Source of the DNA: Acidobacteriota bacterium
Lineage (GTDB): Bacteria; Acidobacteriota; Blastocatellia; HR10
Length of the DNA: 63,596 nucleotides
Assembly: GCA_030550025.1 (NCBI GenBank)
Contig: JAUQQC010000014.1
Location: forward strand, 1-63,596
Reading direction: 5' to 3'
The translations under genes were made by a program, and so were the position numbers. The notes beneath the pieces are model-generated. The model saw only the letters and a program-made list of their open reading frames with translations. It was not told the DNA's origin and did not search any database. Below are positions 18,263-26,665 of the stretch, piece by piece (the stretch's first letter is position 1; each line of letters opens with the position of its first letter).

Positions 18263-21200
18263 ATGCAGAAATTCGCGGAGATTTGCCTTCGACGCCCCGT
18301 CTTCGCTACGAACATCATCCTCGCTCTGGTCGTCGTCGGTGCGGCGAGCTATTTTCGCCTGGGCGTGGATCGATTTCCGTCGGTGGATCTGCCGACGGTG
18401 AGCGTGCGCACGGTTCTGCCGGGGGCTTCGCCGGAAGAGGTCGAGACGCAAGTCTCGCAGCGTATCGAAGAAGCCGTCAACACGATCGAGGGCATCTATG
18501 AACTGCGTTCCATCTCCGGCCCTGGCACTTCGATCGTCATCGTCACCTTCAATCTGGAGCGCGACATTGACGCGGCGGCTCAGGACGTTCGCGATCGCGT
18601 GGCGACGGTGCTGCGGGATCTGCCGCGTGAGGCCGAACCGCCCATCATCTCCAAGTTCAACAACGATCTCTCGCCGGTGATGACGATCGCCCTCTCGGCC
18701 GATCGGCCGCTGCGGGAGCTGACCGAATTAGCCGACAAGATCGTGAAGCGGCAACTGGAGCGCTCCGAAGGCGTTGGCGAAGTGCGCGTGGTTGGTGGCT
18801 TGGAGCGGGCCATCAATATCTGGATTGATGCTCACCGGCTGGCGGCCTATCAGATTCCGATCACGGCCGTGCGCGAAGCCATCGTGCGTCAGAATGCCGA
18901 CATCCCGGGGGGCAACGTGACGGCCGGGCCGCAGGAGCAGACGCTCCGCACGATGGGGCGAATCACGGATCCGAAGCAGTTCGATGACCTGGTCGTCGCG
19001 ACCATCAACGGGATGCCCATCCGCGTGCGCGATATCGGTTGGGCGGAAGATGGGACGAAAGAACAACGCTCGTTCGCCCGATTGAACGGCCTCCCGACGG
19101 TGACGCTCGAAATCCGACGCCAGTCCGGCGCCAATACGGTCAAGGTCATCGAGGGGGTCAAAGCCCGACTCGCGCGCGTCCAGGCGCAACTGCCTCCCGA
19201 CGTGCGAATGGAGATCATCCGCGATCAATCGCGCTACATTTACGCAGCGCTTCATGAGATCAACATGCATCTGCTGGCCGGCAGCCTGCTCGCCTGCTTG
19301 GTCGTCCTCCTCTTCATGCGGAGCTGGCGCTCGATGCTGATTGCGGGCGTGGCGATTCCGACCTCCGTCATCTCGACCTTCGGTATGATGCGCGCCCTGG
19401 ATTTCACGCTCAACAGCGTGACGATGCTGGCGCTCGTGCTCATGGTCGGGATCGTCATTGACGATGCCATCGTCGTGCTGGAGAACATCTTCCGCTTCGT
19501 CGAGGAGAAGAAGATGCGCCCCTTGGAAGCGGCGCGCGCAGCGACGGCCGAGATTGGCCTCGCCGTCACGGCCACAACGCTCAGCCTCGCCGTCATCTTC
19601 ATTCCCGTCTCATTCATGTCCTCGATCTCGGGGCGCTTCCTCTATCAATTCGGCATCACGGCGGCGGTGGCCGTGATGGTGAGCCTGCTGGTCTCCTTCA
19701 CGCTGACGCCGATGTTGAGCGCGCGCCTGCTGCGCGCCGAGGATGCTTCCGGGAATACCGGCATCGCGAGATCACGAACCGGCTTCTACGCGTGGTTGGA
19801 ACGAGGATACCTGGCGAGCCTCGCCTTCGCCATGCGCCATCGGTGGCTCGTTGCCGGAGCGGCCGTGCTCGTGATGCTCTCTGCCATCCCGCTCTATCAA
19901 ATCCTCCGACAGGAATATATCCCCAGCGATGTTGATGAAGCGGAGTTTGAGGTCAATGTGACCGCTCCTGAGGGAACGAGCATCGCCGCCATGGACGAGA
20001 TCATGCGGGCCATTGAATCCGAACTGCGCGCGACGCGAGGCGTGCGCCTCATCCTCGCTTCGGCTGGAGGCGGATTCCTCGGCAATGTCAACCAAGGGAG
20101 CATCTACGTCCGCATCGCTCCTCACGAAGAGCGGCGATTCTCCCTGGCCCGCCTCTGGCGAGAGACGCTCGAGGGGCGTCCGCTCGAAGCATTTCGGGGC
20201 AATTATACCCAGCGCGACGTCATGCAAGAAGTACGCCGCCGCCTGCGCAAGTATCGCGATCTTCGGATCTCGGTGCGCAACGCTCCCTCGTTCAACATCG
20301 GTGGGGGGAACTTCGATATCGACTTCGTCATTCGCGGTCCGGATCTCGAGCAGCTCGCCGCCTATGCCGAACGCTTGCGGCAACGGGCTGACGCCCTGGG
20401 CATCGTGGATGCCGACACAACGTTGAAACTGGACAAACCGGAGTTGCGCGTCGAAATTGACCGGGATCGCGCCGCCGCGCTAGGCGTCTCCACCGAAGAC
20501 ATCGCGACGGCCCTACGCATCATGGTCGGCGGAGACGAGAAGGTCTCGCGGTTCCTTGACCCCGCGCTCAACGAAGACTACTACGTCCAACTCCGATTGA
20601 CCGAGGGTGACCGAAACGATCCGGAGACGATTTCGCGCCTGTACGTGCCGAGCCGCACTGGAGGATTGGTGCGGCTGGATAACGTGGTGCGGTTGGTGCC
20701 GGCGCGTATTGCCTCGCGGATCGATCGCTTGGATCGGCAACGGCAGGTCAGCTTGCGCGCGCAGGTCGCGCCGGGTTATGGCCTGGCCGATCGTCTCCAA
20801 GCACTACGCGCGGCGGCAGCCGAGCTGAACATGCCTCCCGCCTATATGGTCAGCATCGCCGGACGCGGTCGAGAACTGGAGCGCACCTTCCGGGAATTCC
20901 TCTGGGCGTTCTTGCTCTCGGTCATCTTCATGTACATGATCCTGGCCTCGCAATTCGAGAGCTGGGTCCATCCGTTCACGATCTTGCTCTCACTGCCACT
21001 GTCGGCACCGTTCGCCCTGCTCTCGCTCTGGGCGACGGGGAACACGCTCAACCTCTATTCGGCGCTGGGCTTCCTCGTGCTCTTCGGCGTGGTCAAGAAG
21101 AACGCCATCCTGCAAATTGACCACACGAATCAGCTCCGCGCGCAGGGGATGGATCGGCTCTCGGCGATCCTCCAGGCAAATCGCGACCGGCTGCGCCCCA

Positions 21201-21553
21201 TCTTGATGACGACGCTCACGCTCGTGGCCGGAATGATCCCGATGGCTATTGGGACGGGGCCGGGAGCGGAGGAGCGACGTGCTGTCGCCGTCGTCGTCAT
21301 TGGAGGGCAATCGCTCTGTTTGTTCTTGACGCTGCTGGTTACTCCAGTGGCGTACTCGATCTTCGACGACATCGGAGCGATGGCGTTCTGGCGGACGCTC
21401 ACCGAACGCGCGCGCTGGCTGCTCGAACCGGTGAGACGACCGCTCGGCACCCTCTTCGAATGGCGTCAGGTCACCTCTCGCTCGAGCGCCACCGCCTCCC
21501 TGTTCAAGCGCGAAGAGCATGAAGTTGAAATCAGCCCGAAGAGCGGCGATTAA
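18263..21553 (+). CDS. RND-family efflux pump inner-membrane transporter (AcrB/MexF-like)
   Basis: A 1096-residue proton-driven exporter. It has the usual duplicated layout of a first membrane helix, a large periplasmic loop, six helices, then the same again. The proton-relay aspartates are visible as D400 and D401 in VGIVIDDAIVVLE. The second half has FLVLFGVVKKNAILQIDH and a segment with the IGTGPGAEERRAVAVVVIGG pattern. An AAGGAGAAGGA ribosome binding site fixes the ATG at 18263 rather than the longer frame that overlaps the adaptor gene. The length is slightly above the typical 1040 residues because of a hydrophilic C-terminal tail. The substrate (drug, solvent or other) cannot be read from sequence. 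Confidence 0.94.
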   Translation: MQKFAEICLRRPVFATNIILALVVVGAASYFRLGVDRFPSVDLPTVSVRTVLPGASPEEVETQVSQRIEEAVNTIEGIYELRSISGPGTSIVIVTFNLERDIDAAAQDVRDRVATVLRDLPREAEPPIISKFNNDLSPVMTIALSADRPLRELTELADKIVKRQLERSEGVGEVRVVGGLERAINIWIDAHRLAAYQIPITAVREAIVRQNADIPGGNVTAGPQEQTLRTMGRITDPKQFDDLVVATINGMPIRVRDIGWAEDGTKEQRSFARLNGLPTVTLEIRRQSGANTVKVIEGVKARLARVQAQLPPDVRMEIIRDQSRYIYAALHEINMHLLAGSLLACLVVLLFMRSWRSMLIAGVAIPTSVISTFGMMRALDFTLNSVTMLALVLMVGIVIDDAIVVLENIFRFVEEKKMRPLEAARAATAEIGLAVTATTLSLAVIFIPVSFMSSISGRFLYQFGITAAVAVMVSLLVSFTLTPMLSARLLRAEDASGNTGIARSRTGFYAWLERGYLASLAFAMRHRWLVAGAAVLVMLSAIPLYQILRQEYIPSDVDEAEFEVNVTAPEGTSIAAMDEIMRAIESELRATRGVRLILASAGGGFLGNVNQGSIYVRIAPHEERRFSLARLWRETLEGRPLEAFRGNYTQRDVMQEVRRRLRKYRDLRISVRNAPSFNIGGGNFDIDFVIRGPDLEQLAAYAERLRQRADALGIVDADTTLKLDKPELRVEIDRDRAAALGVSTEDIATALRIMVGGDEKVSRFLDPALNEDYYVQLRLTEGDRNDPETISRLYVPSRTGGLVRLDNVVRLVPARIASRIDRLDRQRQVSLRAQVAPGYGLADRLQALRAAAAELNMPPAYMVSIAGRGRELERTFREFLWAFLLSVIFMYMILASQFESWVHPFTILLSLPLSAPFALLSLWATGNTLNLYSALGFLVLFGVVKKNAILQIDHTNQLRAQGMDRLSAILQANRDRLRPILMTTLTLVAGMIPMAIGTGPGAEERRAVAVVVIGGQSLCLFLTLLVTPVAYSIFDDIGAMAFWRTLTERARWLLEPVRRPLGTLFEWRQVTSRSSATASLFKREEHEVEISPKSGD

Positions 21554-21625
21554 ATATGGCGCGTGGGCGTCACGGCTCGAGCGGCGCTTGCTCTCTCGCC
21601 CTCGCTTCTCGCGAGAAGAGGAGGG

Positions 21626-21656
21626 GTCCCGTCCCCGGTCGCTCCCCGGCCGGGAC
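21626..21656 (+). terminator. Possible stem-loop after the RND pump gene
   Basis: GTCCCG at 21626-21631 pairs with CGGGAC at 21651-21656 with GC-rich sequence between. No T-run follows, so termination is uncertain. Confidence 0.25.
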
Positions 21657-21765
21657 TCCGAAGCCGAACGCGCCGCGTTGCGCTCTCATCGAGCGATCGT
21701 TTCTGTTCCTCGCTCCGAAGACGTGAGCGGGCGAACCGCAAGAACAAACTAAGGAGGGAAACGTC

Positions 21766-24700
21766 ATGAAGCGCAAGATACGCCTCATCGGAAGAAGCCT
21801 TTCGTTTCTCCTCGCTGGTCTGCTCATCGTTGTCCCCTCAGCTTTTCCCCAAACGAAGGGGAAGGCGCGGCCCGCGCCGACCGCTCAGAAACTCGATGAG
21901 GGATACACGGCAAAGATCCGCGAGTATACGACCGAGCCATTTTTCCTGACCGAATTGGTGGATCATTTGCCAGCCTCCGATACGGTGCCCACTCCGGAGA
22001 AAGTGCTCGGCTATGTCATCGGCACGCCGAACAAGTTGACGTACACGAAGGACATCTACCGCTACATGCGCGAGCTGGAGAAAGCGACGCCGCGTGTGCG
22101 GGTCTTCACAATGGGATATTCGGAGGAAGGGCGAGAGATGATCCTGGTCGTCATCTCCGACGAAGCGAACATGCGGCAGCTTGAGCGCTACAAAGAGATC
22201 ACAGCTCGACTCGCCGATCCGCGCACGCTCACCGATGAGGAGGCTCGACGCCTGATCGCCGAAGGACTCCCCATGTACTGGGCGACCGGAGCGATCCATT
22301 CGCCGGAGACCGGCTCGCCCGAAATGCTCATGGAGTTGGCCTATCGGCTGGCTGTCGAAGAGACGCCCTTCATCCAGGAGATCCGAAAGAACCTGATCGT
22401 GCTCATCACGCCGGTCGTCGAGGTGGATGGGCGTGACCGCCAGGTTGATCTCTACAACTATCGCAAGGCCAATCCCAACAAGCCGGTGCCGAATTTGATC
22501 TATTGGGGCAAGTACGTCGCTCACGACAACAATCGCGATATGATGTCGCTCTCGCTGGCGCTCAGCCGACATATGATGCGAACTTTCCTCGAATGGCACC
22601 CGCAAGTCCTGCACGATCTACACGAATCGGTCCCCTTCCTCTACACCTCGACGGGAACGGGCCCATATAACGCCTGGGTCGATCCGATCTTGATCAACGA
22701 GTGGCATCTGTTGGCTTACCACGAGATCGAGGAGATGACCAAGCGGGGCGTGCCCGGGGTATGGACGCATGGGTTCTACGACGGATGGGCGCCCAACTAC
22801 ATGTTCTATGTCGCCAACGGGCATAACGCGATCGGGCGATTCTATGAGACCTTCGGCGGGCGCGGGGCGGACACGAGCGAGCGTACCGTCCCGGCCGCGC
22901 AGACGACGCGCACGTGGTATCGGCCGAATCCTCCGCTGCCGCGCGTCCGTTGGTCGCTGCGCAACAACATCAATCTGCAGCAGAGCGCCCTGCTGTTCGC
23001 AATGAATTTCGTGGCGAGGAATAAGGAGCGGTTCCTGCACAACTTCTATCTCAAGAGCAAGCGCTCGGTGTTGAAGGCGACCACAGAGGGTCCGGCCGCG
23101 TGGGTCATCCCGGCCGACGACCCGCGCCCGGTCGAATGCGCGGAACTCGTCAATCTCCTTCGGCTCCAAGGCGTCGAAGTTCATACGGCGGATCGCGAGA
23201 TCGAGGTGACGGTGCGCGAGGGGCGAGAGGAGAAGAAGGTCACCTTCCCGTCCGGCAGCTACATCATCCGCATGGATCAACCCTACAGCCGCATGGCCGA
23301 CATGTTGCTCGACACGCAGTATTACAATCCGAACGATCCGCGCCCCTACGACGATACGGGATGGTCGCTCGGCGCGTTGAAGAACGTGAGGACCGTGCGC
23401 GTGACGGATCCGGCGATCTTGAAAGCGCCGATGACGCTTTTGACGGCCGATGTGAAGGTCCGAGGTCGGATCATCGGATCGGCGGCCACGGCCGGCTATC
23501 TGATCAATCACAACACGGACAACACGCTGGCGACGTTCCGCTTCCGTTTGAGAGAGGTTCGGATGCTCGCCGCGGAAGAGCCGTTTGAAGCGCTCGGTCG
23601 TTCGTTCAACGCCGGCTCGTTCATCATCCCGACGGAGGGGAATCCACCGGACTTGCGCGCGCGACTCGAGCAAGCAGCGGCGGATCTGGGTCTCACCGTA
23701 TACGCCGTCGAGGAATTGCCAAAAGTGCCCACCCACCCGATCGCTGTGCCGCGCATTGCGCTCGTGCATACGTGGACGAACACGCAAAACGAAGGTTGGT
23801 TCCGCTTGGCCTTCGATCGCTTGCAGATTCCCTACGACTATATCTCCGTGCACGTGCTGCGCGACACGCCGAACCTCCGCGACAAGTATGACGTGATCAT
23901 CCTGGGGCCGACCCCGGGCAGCGCGCAGGCGATCGTCAACGGCCTCCCCAAGCGCGGCGACCCGATCCCATGGAAGAAGAGCGAGCTGACGCCGAACATC
24001 GGGACGTCGCCCGATCAAACGGAAGACATTCGCGGAGGGATCGAGCTGGAGGGCATGGTCAATCTGAAGCGCTTCATCGAGCAAGGAGGACTTTTCGTCA
24101 CGATCGGAAGCAATGCGGCCATCCCCATTGACTACGGAGTGATCCAAGGCGTCTCCATCGTCCAAACGCGCGAGCTGCAAGCGCGCGGCGGAGTGTACCG
24201 CGCCATCTTCGCCGACAGGCGGAGTCCGATCGCTTACGGCTACGGCGACCAACTGGCCGTGTACTTCAATCAAGCGCCTGTGTTTCAAGTGAGCCTGACC
24301 GGTGGTTTGGGTGGCGGTGGCGCCTTCGGCGCGCAACAGCAGCAACCATCCCCTCGACCGAGCGGACGCGGCTCGCTCACCGATCCCGATATTCCACAAG
24401 GACGGCCGTATGCGCCACCCCCTCCCCCGCGCACGGGAGAGGAACCGGGCATTCCGGAGGAAGTGAGCGAGTTCGTGCGCGCATTCCTTCCGCCACCGGA
24501 GGCCCGGCCGCGCGTCGTCTTACGGTTCGCCGATGAGCCAAATCTGCTCATCTCCGGGATGCTCGCCGGAGGCCGCGAGCTGGCGAATCGTCCCGCCGTC
24601 ATTGATGTCCCTGTCGGCAAAGGGCACGTGCTCCTGTTCGCGAATAATCCGATGTGGCGACAGCAGACGCAAGGCAGTTTCTTCCTCCTCTTCAATGCCA

Positions 24701-24780
24701 TGCTCCACTACGATCACTTGCACGTCGGACGGCAGCCGGCGCGACTTGAAGCCACCGGCGACGAAGAAGACATGCCATGA
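21766..24780 (+). CDS. Large secreted M14-family metallopeptidase
   Basis: A 1004-residue protein with a signal peptide (LSFLLAGLLIVVPSAFPQ). The M14 carboxypeptidase zinc site is visible as His and Glu in GAIHSPETGSPEML and His in VLHDLHESVPF, and the substrate-binding Asn-Arg in DNNRDMMSL. The catalytic domain covers about residues 50-400. The remaining 600 residues contain a class-I glutamine-amidotransferase-like or accessory region and a Gly/Pro/Gln-rich linker near 855-900. Such long M14 proteins are common in Acidobacteriota and Bacteroidota, probably digesting peptides outside the cell. AAGGAGGGAAACGTC precedes the ATG. It heads a run of three secreted amide hydrolases. Confidence 0.9.
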   Translation: MKRKIRLIGRSLSFLLAGLLIVVPSAFPQTKGKARPAPTAQKLDEGYTAKIREYTTEPFFLTELVDHLPASDTVPTPEKVLGYVIGTPNKLTYTKDIYRYMRELEKATPRVRVFTMGYSEEGREMILVVISDEANMRQLERYKEITARLADPRTLTDEEARRLIAEGLPMYWATGAIHSPETGSPEMLMELAYRLAVEETPFIQEIRKNLIVLITPVVEVDGRDRQVDLYNYRKANPNKPVPNLIYWGKYVAHDNNRDMMSLSLALSRHMMRTFLEWHPQVLHDLHESVPFLYTSTGTGPYNAWVDPILINEWHLLAYHEIEEMTKRGVPGVWTHGFYDGWAPNYMFYVANGHNAIGRFYETFGGRGADTSERTVPAAQTTRTWYRPNPPLPRVRWSLRNNINLQQSALLFAMNFVARNKERFLHNFYLKSKRSVLKATTEGPAAWVIPADDPRPVECAELVNLLRLQGVEVHTADREIEVTVREGREEKKVTFPSGSYIIRMDQPYSRMADMLLDTQYYNPNDPRPYDDTGWSLGALKNVRTVRVTDPAILKAPMTLLTADVKVRGRIIGSAATAGYLINHNTDNTLATFRFRLREVRMLAAEEPFEALGRSFNAGSFIIPTEGNPPDLRARLEQAAADLGLTVYAVEELPKVPTHPIAVPRIALVHTWTNTQNEGWFRLAFDRLQIPYDYISVHVLRDTPNLRDKYDVIILGPTPGSAQAIVNGLPKRGDPIPWKKSELTPNIGTSPDQTEDIRGGIELEGMVNLKRFIEQGGLFVTIGSNAAIPIDYGVIQGVSIVQTRELQARGGVYRAIFADRRSPIAYGYGDQLAVYFNQAPVFQVSLTGGLGGGGAFGAQQQQPSPRPSGRGSLTDPDIPQGRPYAPPPPPRTGEEPGIPEEVSEFVRAFLPPPEARPRVVLRFADEPNLLISGMLAGGRELANRPAVIDVPVGKGHVLLFANNPMWRQQTQGSFFLLFNAMLHYDHLHVGRQPARLEATGDEEDMP

Positions 24781-24899
24781 GCGCCGGAGCGAGCCGCCGA
24801 GGGGGAGGAAGGAGTTCGATCTCCCAAGCGGCTCGCTCGCAGCGTGCGCAGGCCGATCCGAATCGCCGCGTGATCGTGCATCGCGGCGAGGCCTTCGGC

Positions 24900-24905
24900 T
24901 ATAAT
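24900..24905 (+). promoter_or_regulatory. -10 element for the gamma-glutamyltransferase operon
   Basis: A perfect TATAAT at 24900-24905, with a weak GTGCAT 18 bases upstream (24876-24881). Transcription would start near 24912, giving a leader of about 50 bases. An ATG at 24904 overlaps this box and is not the start. Confidence 0.5.
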
Positions 24906-24960
24906 GCCCCGCGTATGCAGAGGTGTGATTTTCGGCACCGAATCTCTCTGGAGGGGTGGG

Positions 24961-26661
24961 ATGAGGAAGAGGAGTCTTCTGCCGGTTCTGATGCTCGCGG
25001 TGACGCTGGAACCATCACCGACAAGCGCGTTCGTGGGACGGCCCGTTCGCGCACGACACGGCCTGGTGGCGTCCACGCATGAGGTCGCCTCGCGGGTGGG
25101 CGTGGAGATTCTGCAGCGCGGGGGGAACGCCGTGGATGCTGCCGTCGCCGTCGCGCTGGCGCTCGCCGTCGTCCATCCGGCGGCGGGGAATTTAGGCGGT
25201 GGCGGCTTCATGCTCATCCGCATGGCCGATGGACGCACGACCGTCATCGACTATCGGGAGATGGCGCCGGCTCGCGCGCACCGCGATCTGTATGTCGACG
25301 AGAAGGGCGCGCTCATCCCCGAAGCCTCGACCGTTGGTCATCGCGCCGTCGCCGTTCCCGGAACGGTCGCTGGTCTGGCGCTCGCTCTCGAAAAATACGG
25401 GACGATGTCTTGGGCCGACGTCTGTCGACCGGCCGAACGGCTCGCGCGCGAAGGTGTCGTGCTCACCCATTTCGAGGCCGAGAGCCTGAAGCGGGCCTCC
25501 CGGCTCCTCTCCCGCTTTCCTGAAAGTCGGCGCATTTTCCTTCGCGATGGGCGCTACTATGAAGAGGGTGAGGTCTTCCGCCAACCGGACCTGGCCGAGA
25601 CCTTCCGCCGCCTGATCGAACACGGCCCGCGAGAATTCTACGAGGGCGAGACGGCGCGCCGCATCGTCGCTGAGATGGACGCCGGAGGGGGATTGATCAC
25701 GCTCGATGATCTCAAGAACTATCGCGCCGTCGAACGCGAGCCCTTGCGCACGACTTATCGCGGATATGAGATCATCACCGTTCCCCCGCCCAGCTCCGGA
25801 GGCGTCGCCTTGATCGAGATGCTGCATATCCTCGAAGGCTTCGAGCTGCGCGCTCTAGGCCATAACTCCGCCGATTACGTGCATCTGCTCGTCGAGACGA
25901 TGCGCCGCGCCTTCGCCGATCGCGCGCGGTTTCTCGGCGATCCCGACTTCGCGCGCATCCCGGTGAGAGGGCTCACCTCGCGCCGATATGCGGAAGCGTT
26001 GCGCCGAACGATTGATCCGAAACGGGCGACACCGAGCGCCGCCCTCACCGGTGGTGACGCTTTCGCCTACGAATCCGAGCACACGACACACTTCACTGTC
26101 GTGGACGCGGCAGGCAACGTCGTCGCCAACACATATACGCTCAACGGCAGCTATGGCAGCGGCGTCACGGTGCGCGGCGCCGGATTTCTCCTGAACAACG
26201 AGATGGACGACTTCACGAGCAAGCCCGGCGCGCCGAACATGTTCGGCCTCCTTCAGAGCGAGGCCAATCAGATCGCTCCACGCAAGCGCCCGCTCTCGGC
26301 CATGACACCCACGATCGTGCTCAAAGATGGCAAGCCGTGGCTCGCTCTCGGTAGTCCAGGCGGCCCGACGATCATCAACACGGTCTTGCAAGTCCTCCTG
26401 AACGTCATCGACTTCCAGATGACCCTCCCACAGGCCATTGCGATGCCTCGCGTACACCATCAATGGATGCCGGATCAGATCGTCTACGAACCCTTCGGCC
26501 TCTCACAGGACACGATCGAGGCGCTTCGAGCGCGCGGGCACGCGTTCACGGAGAGACCGCGCTACATGGGCGATGTGCAGGCCATCATGATCGAGTCGGA
26601 AACGGGCGTGCGCGTGGGTGTCTCTGACCCGCGCATGGATGGGAAACCGGTGGGATATTGA
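24961..26661 (+). CDS. ggt: Gamma-glutamyltransferase precursor
   Basis: A 566-residue periplasmic or secreted N-terminal-nucleophile enzyme that cleaves or transfers the gamma-glutamyl group of glutathione and related peptides. The self-cleavage site and nucleophile are visible as Thr375 in SEHTTHFTVVD, which becomes the N-terminus of the small subunit. The glutamate-binding Arg lies in the early GREVAS-like region (THEVASRVGVEIL with GGNAVDAAVA), and the oxyanion Gly-Gly in GSPGGPTIINTV. A signal peptide (LLPVLMLAVTLEPSPTSAF) follows the ATG at 24961, which has GGAGGGG just upstream. The next gene, penicillin acylase, begins four bases after the stop, so the two are co-transcribed. Confidence 0.94.
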   Translation: MRKRSLLPVLMLAVTLEPSPTSAFVGRPVRARHGLVASTHEVASRVGVEILQRGGNAVDAAVAVALALAVVHPAAGNLGGGGFMLIRMADGRTTVIDYREMAPARAHRDLYVDEKGALIPEASTVGHRAVAVPGTVAGLALALEKYGTMSWADVCRPAERLAREGVVLTHFEAESLKRASRLLSRFPESRRIFLRDGRYYEEGEVFRQPDLAETFRRLIEHGPREFYEGETARRIVAEMDAGGGLITLDDLKNYRAVEREPLRTTYRGYEIITVPPPSSGGVALIEMLHILEGFELRALGHNSADYVHLLVETMRRAFADRARFLGDPDFARIPVRGLTSRRYAEALRRTIDPKRATPSAALTGGDAFAYESEHTTHFTVVDAAGNVVANTYTLNGSYGSGVTVRGAGFLLNNEMDDFTSKPGAPNMFGLLQSEANQIAPRKRPLSAMTPTIVLKDGKPWLALGSPGGPTIINTVLQVLLNVIDFQMTLPQAIAMPRVHHQWMPDQIVYEPFGLSQDTIEALRARGHAFTERPRYMGDVQAIMIESETGVRVGVSDPRMDGKPVGY

Positions 26662-26665
26662 CGCG

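Noticed and set aside
22618-24399. A 593-codon minus-strand frame inside the M14 peptidase gene
   Set aside because: Antisense shadow: low-complexity Arg/His-rich product with no start signal.
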